Positions 16,718 to 24,910 of a DNA stretch of 35,819 nt are shown here, piece by piece (position 1 is the first letter of the stretch; each line of letters opens with the position of its first letter). This stretch comes from Rhodobacterales bacterium HKCCE2091 (GTDB lineage Bacteria; Pseudomonadota; Alphaproteobacteria; Rhodobacterales; Rhodobacteraceae): assembly GCA_015689685.1 (NCBI GenBank), contig WVSL01000027.1, forward strand, positions 1 through 35,819. The letters run 5' to 3'. The notes beneath the pieces were generated by a model. It did not search any database. It was not told where the DNA came from and saw nothing but the letters and a program-made list of their open reading frames with translations. Position numbers and translations under genes: made by a program.

Positions 16718-17788
16718 ATGGCCGCGCCCCAGGACACAAATCGCCCCCCCACGCCCGCCGCGATTCGCGATGCGATCCGCGACAATCCGAAAACCCGCGC
16801 CCGCGACCTCGCGGCCTCGCTCGGCGTGCCGGAGGCCGCGCTCGTCGCCGCGCGGGTGGGGCAGGGTGTCCGCGCCATCGCGGCCCATCCCGACCGGCTG
16901 GTGCCCGCGCTGACGTTTCTCGGCGAGGTGATGGCGCTGACCCGGAACGACAGCGTGGTCAGCGAGAAGGTCGGGGTCTACGACAACTACGAACCCGGCG
17001 CACACGCCGCGCTGGTGTTGAACGGGGCGATCGACCTGCGAATCTTCCCGCGCCACTGGGTCTCCGCCTACGCGGTCGAGACCGAGGGCGAGACGGGCCC
17101 GCGCCGTTCGATCCAGGTCTTCGACGCGGCGGGGGACGCCGTCCACAAGGTTCACTTGCGCGACGGCTCCGACGTCGGCGGCTGGCAGGCGCTGGTCTCC
17201 AGCCTCGCCTTCGACGACGCGACCGACGCGCCCGACTTCGCCCCGCGCCAGCCGCCGGAAGTGCCGAAGGCCGATCCCGCCCGCGCCCCCGTCCTGCGGG
17301 AGGAATGGCGGCGGATGACCGACAGCCACCAGTTCATGCGCCTGACCTCCCGGCTCAGGATGAACCGGCTCGGCGCCTACCGGATCGCGGGCGCGCCCTT
17401 CGCCGAGGAACTCGATCCCGGCGCGCTCGACGCGATGCTGGTGGCGCTGTCCCGCGAACGGGTTCCGGCGATGGTCTTCGTCGGTAACCGCGGTTGCATC
17501 CAGATCCATTCCGGCCCCATCCATCGGATGGTCGAAACGGGGCCGTGGCAGAACGTGATGGACCCGGGTTTCAACCTGCATCTCCGCCGCGACCGGGTGG
17601 CGGAGGTCTGGCAGGTCGAGAAGCCGACACGCCGTGGTCCCGCGATTTCCATCGAGGCGTTCACGGCGGATGGCGACCTGATCCTCCAGTTGTTCGGCCA
17701 CCGGCTGAAGGACGGCACCGATCACGTCCCGGACTTCGCCCGACTGGCCGCCGGGCTGGAGCGCCGCACCACGGCGGCGGCGGAATGA
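16718..17788 (+). CDS. hmuS: Hemin-degrading/heme-trafficking protein HmuS
   Basis: A 356-residue cytoplasmic protein of the HemS/ChuX/HmuS family, built of two tandem homologous halves (about 30-165 and 195-340). The block WRRMTDSHQFMRL contains H204, matching the axial heme ligand of HemS-type proteins. The first half has the parallel FLGEVMALTRNDSVVSEKVG and the second VGNRGCIQIHSGPI and GFNLHLR. It accepts heme entering through HmuTUV and releases iron or hands heme on. ATG at 16718 has GGAG at 16707-16710. It begins the plus-strand heme operon and shares ATGA with hmuT. Confidence 0.92.
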   Translation: MAAPQDTNRPPTPAAIRDAIRDNPKTRARDLAASLGVPEAALVAARVGQGVRAIAAHPDRLVPALTFLGEVMALTRNDSVVSEKVGVYDNYEPGAHAALVLNGAIDLRIFPRHWVSAYAVETEGETGPRRSIQVFDAAGDAVHKVHLRDGSDVGGWQALVSSLAFDDATDAPDFAPRQPPEVPKADPARAPVLREEWRRMTDSHQFMRLTSRLRMNRLGAYRIAGAPFAEELDPGALDAMLVALSRERVPAMVFVGNRGCIQIHSGPIHRMVETGPWQNVMDPGFNLHLRRDRVAEVWQVEKPTRRGPAISIEAFTADGDLILQLFGHRLKDGTDHVPDFARLAAGLERRTTAAAE

Positions 17789-18666
17789 CCGCGCGGGGCT
17801 GGAGCCGCCGTGCGGCGCTCGGTGCGGCCTGCGCCTCGGCCGGGCTCGGCTTTCTCGTGCCGGTCGCCGCACTTCGCGCGCAGACCGCCCGGGCGGGCCG
17901 GGTGGTGGCCATCGGCGGGGCGGTGACCGAAATCGTCTACGCGCTCGGGGAGGGGGATCGCCTGATCGGGCGGGATTCGACCTCCACACATCCCGAGGCC
18001 GCGCTGGATCTGCCTGACGTGGGCTACATGCGCGCGCTGTCGCCCGAGGGCGTCCTGTCGCTCGATCCCGACCTGGTGATCGCTGAGGACGGGGCCGGCC
18101 CGCCGGAAGCCATCGCCGTCCTCAACGCCGCATCGGTGGACTTCGTGACCGTGCCGGAGGGATTCGACGACGGGGCGGTCGGGGCGAAGGTCCGCGTCGT
18201 CGCCCGCGCGCTCGGCGTCGACGGCGAACCGCTCGCCGCGCGGATCGAGCGCGAGATCGCGGCCGCGTCCCGTGACGCCGGGCGCGGCGACCGGCCCCGC
18301 GTCCTGTTCGTCCTGTCGTTGCAGGGCGACCGCGTCATGGCATCGGGAACGGGCACGGCCGCCGACGGGATCATCGGGCTTGCGGGCGGGCAGAATGCGG
18401 TCGCGGCCTTCACTGGCTACCGGCAGATGACCGACGAGGCGGTGATCGGCGCGGCGCCGGACGTGATCCTGATGATGGACCGGGGCGACCACGCGGGCGG
18501 GCGATCGGACCTCGCGGCCCACCCCGCGCTCGCCACCACGCCCGCGGTGCGGAACGGCGCGGTGGTGCGGATGGACGGGCTGCTGCTGCTCGGCTTCGGG
18601 CCGCGCACGCCCGAGGCGGTGCGCAGGCTCGCGGCGGCGCTCGACACGGCGGCGGGGAGGGGCTGA
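17785..18666 (+). CDS. hmuT: Periplasmic heme-binding protein HmuT
   Basis: A 293-residue class III periplasmic binding protein (BtuF/HmuT type). It begins with a twin-arginine-like signal (WSRRAALG, then a hydrophobic stretch to about residue 33), suggesting Tat export, followed by VVAIGGAVTEIVYALGEGDRLIGRD, typical of heme and cobalamin binders. The helix-spanning middle and the C-terminal segment ending GPRTPEAVRRLAAAL fit the family. It captures heme released by the receptor and docks on HmuU. It overlaps hmuS by 4 bases and hmuU by one (TGATG). Confidence 0.9.
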   Translation: MTARGWSRRAALGAACASAGLGFLVPVAALRAQTARAGRVVAIGGAVTEIVYALGEGDRLIGRDSTSTHPEAALDLPDVGYMRALSPEGVLSLDPDLVIAEDGAGPPEAIAVLNAASVDFVTVPEGFDDGAVGAKVRVVARALGVDGEPLAARIEREIAAASRDAGRGDRPRVLFVLSLQGDRVMASGTGTAADGIIGLAGGQNAVAAFTGYRQMTDEAVIGAAPDVILMMDRGDHAGGRSDLAAHPALATTPAVRNGAVVRMDGLLLLGFGPRTPEAVRRLAAALDTAAGRG

Positions 18667-19745
18667 TGGCGATGGCCGGCAGCCTTCCTGCCGCGACCGG
18701 GCGCGGGGCGGGGGACCGGGCGGGGCTCGCCCGCGCCACGACCGCGGCTCTGGCCGCGCTTCTCGCCGCCGCGGCGCTCCTGAGCCTGACCACAGGCGCC
18801 TCCGACGCGTCGCTGTGGCGCGCGCTCGGCGACTGGGCCGCGGGGCGGGAGATCGGGCGGCTCGAACGGGTCATCCTGTTCGACATCCGCCTGCCGCGGC
18901 TGGCGATGGGTATCCTCGTCGGCGCGGCGCTCGCGGTCGCGGGGGCGATCCTGCAGGGGCTGTTCCGCAACCCGCTGGCCGATCCCGGCCTCGTCGGCGT
19001 CAGTTCCGGCGCGAGCCTCGGCGCGGTCGGTGCCATCGTCCTCGGCGGTCTGCTTCCGGCCTCGGTCGGGGTCGTGCTCGGTGGCCACCTCGTCTCGCTC
19101 GCGGCGTGCCTCGGCGGCTGGATCAGCACGCTCCTGCTCTACCGCCTGTCGACGCGGAACGGCCGCACCTCGGTCGCGGTGATGCTGCTGGCGGGGATCG
19201 CCTTGCAGGCGCTGACCGCGGCCCTGTCGGGGATCCTGATCTACATGGCGAACGACGCCCAGTTGCGCGACTTGACCTTCTGGGGCCTCGGATCGCTCGC
19301 CGGGGCGACATGGACGCGGCTCGCCGCCGCCGCGCCGCTGATCGTCCTCGCCCTCGCCGCCGCGCCGTTCCTCGCCCGCGCGCTGAACGGGCTCGCACTC
19401 GGCGAGGCCGCGGCCGCGCATATCGGTATCCCGGTGCAGCGAATGAAGAACATCGCGGTGGCCACGGTCGCGATGGCCGTGGGGGCGGCGGTCGCCGTGT
19501 CCGGCGGGATCGGCTTCGTCGGCATCGTCGTGCCGCATCTCCTGCGTCTCGCGACCGGGCCGGATCACCGCTACCTCCTGCCGAACGCCGCGCTTCTCGG
19601 CGCGACGCTGCTGATCGCTGCGGATATGGTCGCGCGCACCGTCGTCGCCCCGGCGGAACTGCCGATCGGGATCGTCACCGCGGTGCTCGGCGGCCCGGTC
19701 TTCATCTGGATCCTGCTGCGCAACCGCGGGACGCTGGACCTGTGA
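18666..19745 (+). CDS. hmuU: Heme ABC transporter permease HmuU (FecCD family)
   Basis: A 359-residue inner-membrane permease with about ten hydrophobic helices. FecCD-family landmarks are RLPRLAMGILVGAALAVAG, LQGLFRNPLADPGLVGVSSG, TFWGLGSLAG, and SGGIGFVGIVVPHLLR with DHRYLLPNAALLGA near the end. It forms a homodimeric channel for heme. It is coupled to hmuT by a one-base overlap and to hmuV by GTGA. Confidence 0.95.
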   Translation: MAMAGSLPAATGRGAGDRAGLARATTAALAALLAAAALLSLTTGASDASLWRALGDWAAGREIGRLERVILFDIRLPRLAMGILVGAALAVAGAILQGLFRNPLADPGLVGVSSGASLGAVGAIVLGGLLPASVGVVLGGHLVSLAACLGGWISTLLLYRLSTRNGRTSVAVMLLAGIALQALTAALSGILIYMANDAQLRDLTFWGLGSLAGATWTRLAAAAPLIVLALAAAPFLARALNGLALGEAAAAHIGIPVQRMKNIAVATVAMAVGAAVAVSGGIGFVGIVVPHLLRLATGPDHRYLLPNAALLGATLLIAADMVARTVVAPAELPIGIVTAVLGGPVFIWILLRNRGTLDL

Positions 19746-20545
19746 GCCTGACCGCGCGCGACATCCGGGTCCGCTATGGCCGGGCCGACGTGCTGCACGG
19801 GATCGGCGCGGAGATGGCGGCGGGCCGCGTGACCTGCATCGTCGGCCCGAACGGCTCCGGCAAGACCACGTTCCTGAAGGCGCTGACCGGCGACGTGCCG
19901 TTTTCGGGCGCGGTCGGCATCAACGGCGAGGATATCGCCGGGCTCAGACCCTGGGATCTCGCCCGGCGGCGCGGGGTGTTGCCGCAGGCGACGCGGCTCG
20001 CCTTTCCGTTCACCGTGATCGAGGTCGTGCGCCTCGGCCTCGTCGATCCCGGCCTGGCCCGGCGCGGGACGATCCCGCACGAGGCGCTCGCGGCGGTCGG
20101 GCTGGCGGGGTTCGAGGGCCGGTTCTACCAGGAGCTGTCGGGCGGAGAGCAGCAGCGCGTCCAGCTTGCGCGGGTGCTGACCCAGGTCTGGGAGCCGGTC
20201 GGCGCCGACGGTCCGCGCTGGCTGTTCCTCGACGAGCCGGTCTCGACGCTCGACATCGGCCAGCAGCTCCAGGTCATGCGGCTGGCGCGGGGATACGCGG
20301 ACGCGGGCGGCGGGGTCGTCGCGGTGATGCACGACCTGAACCTCACCGCGATGTTCGCCGACCGGGTGATCCTGTTTCGATCCGGGCGCAAGCGGGCGGA
20401 GGGCAGCGCGGCCGAGGTTCTGCGCGACGACCTGCTGTCAGAGGTCTACGGCTGCCCCGTGGCGACCAACCGCACGCCGCCGCCGGGGATGCCCTACCTG
20501 CTGCCGCAGGCGATGGCGGCGGGTAGTGCGGTGTCTGGGGGCTAG
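19742..20545 (+). CDS. hmuV: Heme ABC transporter ATP-binding protein HmuV
   Basis: A 267-residue ATPase that drives HmuU. Walker A GPNGSGKT is at 35-42, the Q-loop in VLPQATRLAF (79-88), signature LSGGEQQR at 132-139, Walker B LFLDEP with D164 and E165, and the H-loop in VMHDLNLTAM (H197). It starts with GTG at 19742 inside the hmuU stop. It is the last heme gene and converges with the histidine kinase gene, only 5 bases away, with no strong terminator between them. Confidence 0.95.
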   Translation: MSLTARDIRVRYGRADVLHGIGAEMAAGRVTCIVGPNGSGKTTFLKALTGDVPFSGAVGINGEDIAGLRPWDLARRRGVLPQATRLAFPFTVIEVVRLGLVDPGLARRGTIPHEALAAVGLAGFEGRFYQELSGGEQQRVQLARVLTQVWEPVGADGPRWLFLDEPVSTLDIGQQLQVMRLARGYADAGGGVVAVMHDLNLTAMFADRVILFRSGRKRAEGSAAEVLRDDLLSEVYGCPVATNRTPPPGMPYLLPQAMAAGSAVSGG

Positions 20546-20550
20546 GCCGA

Positions 20551-22770
20551 TCAGGCCCCAGGCCGGGTCGAGGTCAGGTGCAGGTGCAGGGACAACGGGT
20601 CGAGGGGCTTGTACATCAGGCGCGATCCGAACCGGCCGAGCTGCATCGCCGCGGCGTCGGACCGGTCCGCGGTCATCACCCGGATGTCCATGTCGAGCCC
20701 CGCGTCCTCCAGCTTCTGCACCGCGTCGATGGCGGTCTCGTCGTTGTCGAGCTGGTAGTCGATCAGCGCGATTGTCGGCTTCGCCGGCGCGGCGCGACAG
20801 GCGCGGATCGCCTCGTCGGCGCTCGCGGTGGCCAGCACGGTCACGCCCCATCCTTCCAGCAGAACGGTCAGCGCGTTGCGGAAATCGAGGTCGTTCTCGA
20901 TGATGAGCGCGACGTGGCCGTCGTGGCGCCAGCCGGCGGATACCGCGGCGGGGGCCTTCGGGGCCGAGGATCGCGGCTTGGGCGTGGCCTCGTCGAGCGT
21001 GACGCCGATGACCGTGCCCCGCCCCTCGGCCGAGGTCAGCGACAATTCGTGGCCGAGCGTTGCGCAGGCCCGCTCCACGATGGCGAGCCCGAGGCCCAGG
21101 CCCTCCGACGCGCTGGCGCGTTTGCCGAGGCGCTGGAACTCCTTGAACACGTTGGCCTGCTCGGCCTCGGGGATTCCGATGCCGGTGTCCCACACGTTGA
21201 CGCGGATCCGCCCGCCCCGCCGCTGCACCCCGACGAGCACGCGCCCGCGATTGGTGTAGCGCACGGCGTTGGCGATCAGGTTTTGCAGGATGCGGCGCAG
21301 GTAGGCGGGGTCGGAACGGACCCGGACCGGCAGCGACCGGAGCCTGAGCCCGATGCCCTTCGCGGCGGCGGCCGGCGCGAATTCCGTCTGCAGCTTGTCG
21401 AGCACCTCGGCGAGGTCGACGCTCTGGAAATTGGCCTCGAAGCTGTCGGATTCGAGCCGCGAGATGTCCAGCAGCGCCTCGATCAGCTCCTGCACGCTGA
21501 TGAGCGCGCCCTGCGCCTTTTCCACCACCTGCCGGTGCAGGTCGGATTCGAGATCGTGGCTGACCGAGGACAGGTAGAGCTTGGCGGCGGAGAGCGGCTG
21601 CAAAAGATCGTGGCTGGCGGCGGCGACGAAGCGGGTGCGCGCGGTGTTCGCCCGCTCGGCGCGCTGCAGCGCGTCCTTCAGTTCCAGCGTCCGCGCCTCG
21701 ACCCGACGTTCCAGCATCTGGTTTGCGTCGGTCAGTTGCGCGGCGCTCAGGCGCTCGGTGCTGACGTCGGTGATGCTGACGACCATGCCGCCCTGCTGCA
21801 TCTGGCGGGCCAGCACGTCGAACCACTGCTCGGCGCCCTGCCGGAAGGTGAAGCGCAGCAGGCGGCGGTCCTCGCCGGAATGGAGCCAGTCGAACACCTC
21901 GGCGAAGGTGGACCCCTCGATCTCGCTGGATGATCGCCGGATCCAGCCCATGATCGTGTCGGCGTCGAGCCCCGCGCGCAGCCGCGTCAGCGGGATCGAC
22001 ATCATCGTGGCGAGGCGCTGGTTGAAGTAGACCAGCCGGTTGCGGGCGTCGAACACGCCGACGCCCTGGGCCATGTGCTCCAGCGTCGCGCGGGTGACGG
22101 CGGCCTGGTCGTCCAGCCTGCGGCCGTGTTCCTCGCGCTCGGCGTTCAGGATGTCCGACACGTCGGTCTGGAGGATCACCGTCTGGCCGTCCTCGGTCCG
22201 GTGCTCGCTGACCTGGATCCATCGGTTCCCGGCAAGCGCGACGTTGAACATGACATGCGCCTCGGCATGGCGCTCCATCCGCTCCACCGCCCAGTCCTCG
22301 CGGGTCACGCCCGCCGGCAGGACGAGGTCGGGGGACCGGGAGATGGCGTCGACGTAGTCGATGAAGGCGAGGCCGGGGCGCAGGCTGGCGCGCACGTCGG
22401 AGAGGTGTTCGCAGAAGCGCGAGTTGTAGAGCACCAGTTCCTCGTCCCGGTCGAACAGGGCGAAGCCGTCGAGGATGGTCTCGATCGCGTTGGCGAGGTC
22501 AGACCGGGCGCGTTCGGTTTCCGCGTTGGCCTGCGCGAGCGAGGCGTTGGAGATGTTCAGGAGGTCGAGCGCGCGTTCGAGGTCGCGGGTGCGTTCCTGC
22601 ACCTGGTCTTCCAGCATCACCGCACGCTGGAAGTGGTCGTAGGCGGCGCGGCCAGGGTCGCCGACCTGTTCGACCCGGTTCATCAGCGCCTCGCAGATGT
22701 CGCGCAGCTTCTCGACCTGCCGCTCGGGCGGGTCGGACGGATCGACGAGGTCCTGTTGCCGTCCGGGCAT
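20551..22770 (-). CDS. Soluble hybrid histidine kinase (PAS-PAS-HisKA-HATPase-REC), NahK/ErcS'-like
   Basis: A 739-residue cytoplasmic kinase without membrane helices. An N-terminal coiled-coil (about 15-95) is followed by two PAS-like domains (about 96-205 and 228-340), a HisKA domain with phospho-acceptor H387 (FVAAASHDLLQPL), an ATPase domain (N-box around N501, WDTGIGIP at 527-534, EGLGLGLAI at 556-564) and a C-terminal receiver with D671 (IDYQ) and K721. It starts inside the stop of the FIST gene and lies in one operon after the response regulator and FIST protein. This is the composition of the Pseudomonas aeruginosa NosP (PA1975)/NahK-ErcS' (PA1976) pair next to the exa ethanol-oxidation genes. 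It probably relays a FIST-sensed signal toward the alcohol oxidation genes. Confidence 0.9.
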   Translation of the reverse strand: MPGRQQDLVDPSDPPERQVEKLRDICEALMNRVEQVGDPGRAAYDHFQRAVMLEDQVQERTRDLERALDLLNISNASLAQANAETERARSDLANAIETILDGFALFDRDEELVLYNSRFCEHLSDVRASLRPGLAFIDYVDAISRSPDLVLPAGVTREDWAVERMERHAEAHVMFNVALAGNRWIQVSEHRTEDGQTVILQTDVSDILNAEREEHGRRLDDQAAVTRATLEHMAQGVGVFDARNRLVYFNQRLATMMSIPLTRLRAGLDADTIMGWIRRSSSEIEGSTFAEVFDWLHSGEDRRLLRFTFRQGAEQWFDVLARQMQQGGMVVSITDVSTERLSAAQLTDANQMLERRVEARTLELKDALQRAERANTARTRFVAAASHDLLQPLSAAKLYLSSVSHDLESDLHRQVVEKAQGALISVQELIEALLDISRLESDSFEANFQSVDLAEVLDKLQTEFAPAAAAKGIGLRLRSLPVRVRSDPAYLRRILQNLIANAVRYTNRGRVLVGVQRRGGRIRVNVWDTGIGIPEAEQANVFKEFQRLGKRASASEGLGLGLAIVERACATLGHELSLTSAEGRGTVIGVTLDEATPKPRSSAPKAPAAVSAGWRHDGHVALIIENDLDFRNALTVLLEGWGVTVLATASADEAIRACRAAPAKPTIALIDYQLDNDETAIDAVQKLEDAGLDMDIRVMTADRSDAAAMQLGRFGSRLMYKPLDPLSLHLHLTSTRPGA

Positions 22771-24005
22771 CACGGCAGGTGGCGCGGCGGGTAGATGGCG
22801 ACGCCGGTCATGGTCTGGTTGACGTGCATCGACCCGATCTGCTCGCCATAGGTCGAGAACCCGACCGCGCGGCGCGACGCGAGCAGGCGGCTCATCTCGT
22901 GGACGCGCTGCTTCTGCTCGGCCTCCACCCGTCGCAGGATGCAGTCGCAGATCCAGAGCGCCGCGGGATCGCGCCCGCCGGTCATCCGGTCGAGTTCCCG
23001 CCCGAGATGATCCACGAGATCGTCGGGCGCGGCGAGGCGCAGGACGATGCCCTCGTCGATGGCCGAGAAGAAGACCATCTCGCCGCTGTCGAGCACCCGC
23101 TGGATGGCGCGGACGTGGTGGGTTTCGCCGAGCCGCACGACGACCGGGTGCGCGGCGAAGGTGAAGGTGTCGAGATCCTCGGCGTTCTTGCCGAGCACGC
23201 GGGCGTATTCGCGCGCAGCCGGCTCGGCGTTCAGTTCCCGGACGATGCGCCGCGCCGGGTCCGCTCCGGTGACGACCATCCGCGTGTCCGCCGGTTGCAG
23301 GTGGTTCAGCGAGAACACCTCGACCTGGCAGTCGGTGCGGATCAGCGCCAGCACGGCGGCATCGCGCATCACCTTGCCGTTGAGGCTGACATAGGTGGCC
23401 TCGAACCGCGCGCCGTCCCCGGCCGACCCGCCGAAGAGCGGCACCGGGCCGAGACCGGCGGAGATCGCGGAGACGGTCGTGTCCTCGCGCACCGACAGGC
23501 CGTCGATGGCGAGAAAGGCGAATTCTTCGGACCACGACGGCGCGAGCCCGGCCAACGCCGTGCGGCTGCGGACGAGGCGGTGGATCAGGTCCTCGCTGTC
23601 GATCCGGTCGAGCGCCTCGATGGCGAGCGTCTGGGCCGCGAAATGGGACGCCGGCAGCCCGATCGCGGCCACGGCACCCTCGAGGTAGCCCTTTGCCCCG
23701 ATCTCTCCGGCGGTGGTGCAGGCGACGATCTCGGCCCCGGGAAAGCGCGCACGGGCCTCCTGGCAGATGGCCGGGAAATCGCCCTCGGGCGAGACGAAGA
23801 GCGCGACCAGGGCGAAGGGGCCGGGGCCGAGGCGTTCGGCCAGCCGGTCCATCATGCCGGGTTCGTGGCAGGGTTCGTCGGCGATCCGGACATAGGGCAG
23901 GCCGGTCGGAAGGGCCGGTGTGCCGGTCGCGTCCGACCCCGACGGTGCCGGCCCGTCCGTGCGCGGGCCGGTCGGAGCCCTGACCGCGGCCAGTCCCAGA
24001 TCCAT
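22770..24005 (-). CDS. FIST-domain sensor protein (NosP-like)
   Basis: A 411-residue cytoplasmic protein with an N-terminal FIST domain (about 60-250; landmarks IVACTTAGEIGAKGYLEGAV and PLFGGSAGDGARFEATYVSLNG) and a C-terminal FIST_C domain (about 255-395; DRMTGGRDPAALWICDCILRR, SRLLASRRAVGFSTYGEQIG). FIST proteins are ligand sensors paired with signalling proteins; NosP members bind heme and nitric oxide and regulate a co-transcribed kinase. GGGAGG lies five bases before the ATG at 24005. It overlaps the kinase start by one base. Whether this member binds heme cannot be decided by eye; a small-molecule role linked to alcohol or aldehyde oxidation is equally possible. Confidence 0.88.
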   Translation of the reverse strand: MDLGLAAVRAPTGPRTDGPAPSGSDATGTPALPTGLPYVRIADEPCHEPGMMDRLAERLGPGPFALVALFVSPEGDFPAICQEARARFPGAEIVACTTAGEIGAKGYLEGAVAAIGLPASHFAAQTLAIEALDRIDSEDLIHRLVRSRTALAGLAPSWSEEFAFLAIDGLSVREDTTVSAISAGLGPVPLFGGSAGDGARFEATYVSLNGKVMRDAAVLALIRTDCQVEVFSLNHLQPADTRMVVTGADPARRIVRELNAEPAAREYARVLGKNAEDLDTFTFAAHPVVVRLGETHHVRAIQRVLDSGEMVFFSAIDEGIVLRLAAPDDLVDHLGRELDRMTGGRDPAALWICDCILRRVEAEQKQRVHEMSRLLASRRAVGFSTYGEQIGSMHVNQTMTGVAIYPPRHLP

Positions 24006-24071
24006 GACATCCTCCCGTCGCGCGGCCGGTCCCCCTCCGGTGCGCGTGGACAGAGACTAGTCGCTGCGGGA

Positions 24072-24773
24072 TCAGTCCTGCAAGAGGTTCACGAAGCTCA
24101 CCTCGCGCGCGACCAGCACGGCCTGGGTCCGGCTGTGGACCCCGAGCTTGCGCATGATGGCGGTGACGTGGGCCTTCACCGTCGCCTCGGCGATGGAAAG
24201 CTCGTAGGCGATCTGCTTGTTCAGCTTGCCCTCGCAGATCAGCTGCAGGATCCGGGCCTGCTGCCGGGTGAGCTGCGACAGCTTCTCGACCGCGTCGCCC
24301 TCGCCATCGGCGGCTCCGGTGGGGCGGGGGTCGAGCGACACGCCGTCCGGCACCCAGGTTTCGCCCCGGTCGATGCTGGCCAGCGCCTCGGCGAAGATCG
24401 CGCGGGCGGAATGCTTCGGCACGAAGCCGTTGGCGCCGGCGGCGATGCAGCGGGCGATCAGCGCGCCGTCGGTGATCGAGGAGACGACGACCAGAGGGAT
24501 GCCCCGCGCCGCGCCCCGGATCTGCACCAGCCCGTCGAGACCGCTGACATCGGGCAGGTTGAGGTCGAGCAGCACCAGCCCGATCCCGCCCTCCGCCAGC
24601 CGGTCGAGCGCGGTTGTCAGGTCCGGCGCGGTGACGGTCTCGGCCACGTCGAAGGCGCTTTGCAGGGTCATCGACAGGGCGTCGCAGAACAGCGGGTGGT
24701 CGTCGACGATCAGCGCCTTGCGGATCCGGCCGGCAACCGGGGGTGTGTCTGCTGCCATCGGAAAGTCTCTCAT
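24072..24773 (-). CDS. LuxR/NarL-family response regulator (ErbR/AgmR-like)
   Basis: A 233-residue regulator with a receiver domain (acidic D24 and D25, phospho-acceptor D70 in LLDLNLPDVSG, S98/S99, K120) and a C-terminal LuxR-type helix-turn-helix (about 166-226; LTRQQARILQLICEGKLNKQIAYELSI, split here only by position). GerE/NarL-type regulators such as AgmR/ErbR activate PQQ alcohol dehydrogenase genes in pseudomonads. The start at 24773 has GGGAGG about ten bases upstream; ATG at 24758 is an alternative. Its own upstream region carries the shared ACCWWGGT promoter element, so it may activate itself and the seven-unit regulon proposed here. Confidence 0.92.
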   Translation of the reverse strand: MRDFPMAADTPPVAGRIRKALIVDDHPLFCDALSMTLQSAFDVAETVTAPDLTTALDRLAEGGIGLVLLDLNLPDVSGLDGLVQIRGAARGIPLVVVSSITDGALIARCIAAGANGFVPKHSARAIFAEALASIDRGETWVPDGVSLDPRPTGAADGEGDAVEKLSQLTRQQARILQLICEGKLNKQIAYELSIAEATVKAHVTAIMRKLGVHSRTQAVLVAREVSFVNLLQD

Positions 24774-24793
24774 CTGAACCCGTCCTCCCGGTA

Positions 24794-24835
24794 CAGAGTA
24801 GCAGGTGCGCGCCGCCGCCAATACCCAACCTTGGT
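24794..24835 (-). promoter_or_regulatory. Island promoter element 1: response-regulator gene
   Basis: On the minus strand the octamer ACCAAGGT (24835-24828) is followed by GCTACTCTG (24802-24794). The octamer's last base lies 28 bases before the T of the TA step. The element sits 21 bases before the start codon at 24773 and matches six others in the region. Confidence 0.5.
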
Positions 24836-24865
24836 CTATGGGCGGCGGGACAGGCAAAACGACAA

Positions 24866-24890
24866 CGGCGCGCCCCGGAGGGACGCGCCG
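24866..24890 (-). terminator. Terminator of the PQQ alcohol dehydrogenase gene
   Basis: CGGCGCG (24866-24872) pairs with CGCGCCG (24884-24890), with a further inner CCC/GGG. On the minus strand the hairpin is followed by TTGTCGTTTTG, a moderately T-rich tail. It lies 20 bases after the dehydrogenase stop and before the promoter of the regulator gene, so the two are likely separate transcripts. Confidence 0.6.
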
Positions 24891-24910
24891 CCACTGGCAG
24901 GGTCGGGAGG

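Noticed and set aside
17483-17498. GGTAACCGCGGTTGCA inside hmuS, operator-like
   Set aside because: The centre is longer than in the two real sites and the symmetry is imperfect; it lies in a conserved coding block (VGNRGCIQ) of an unrelated operon.
20537-20559. GGGGC ... GCCCC around the hmuV/kinase convergence as a terminator
   Set aside because: The inner GGCC repeats make the folding ambiguous, there is no T-run on either strand, and similar matches are common in this GC-rich DNA.
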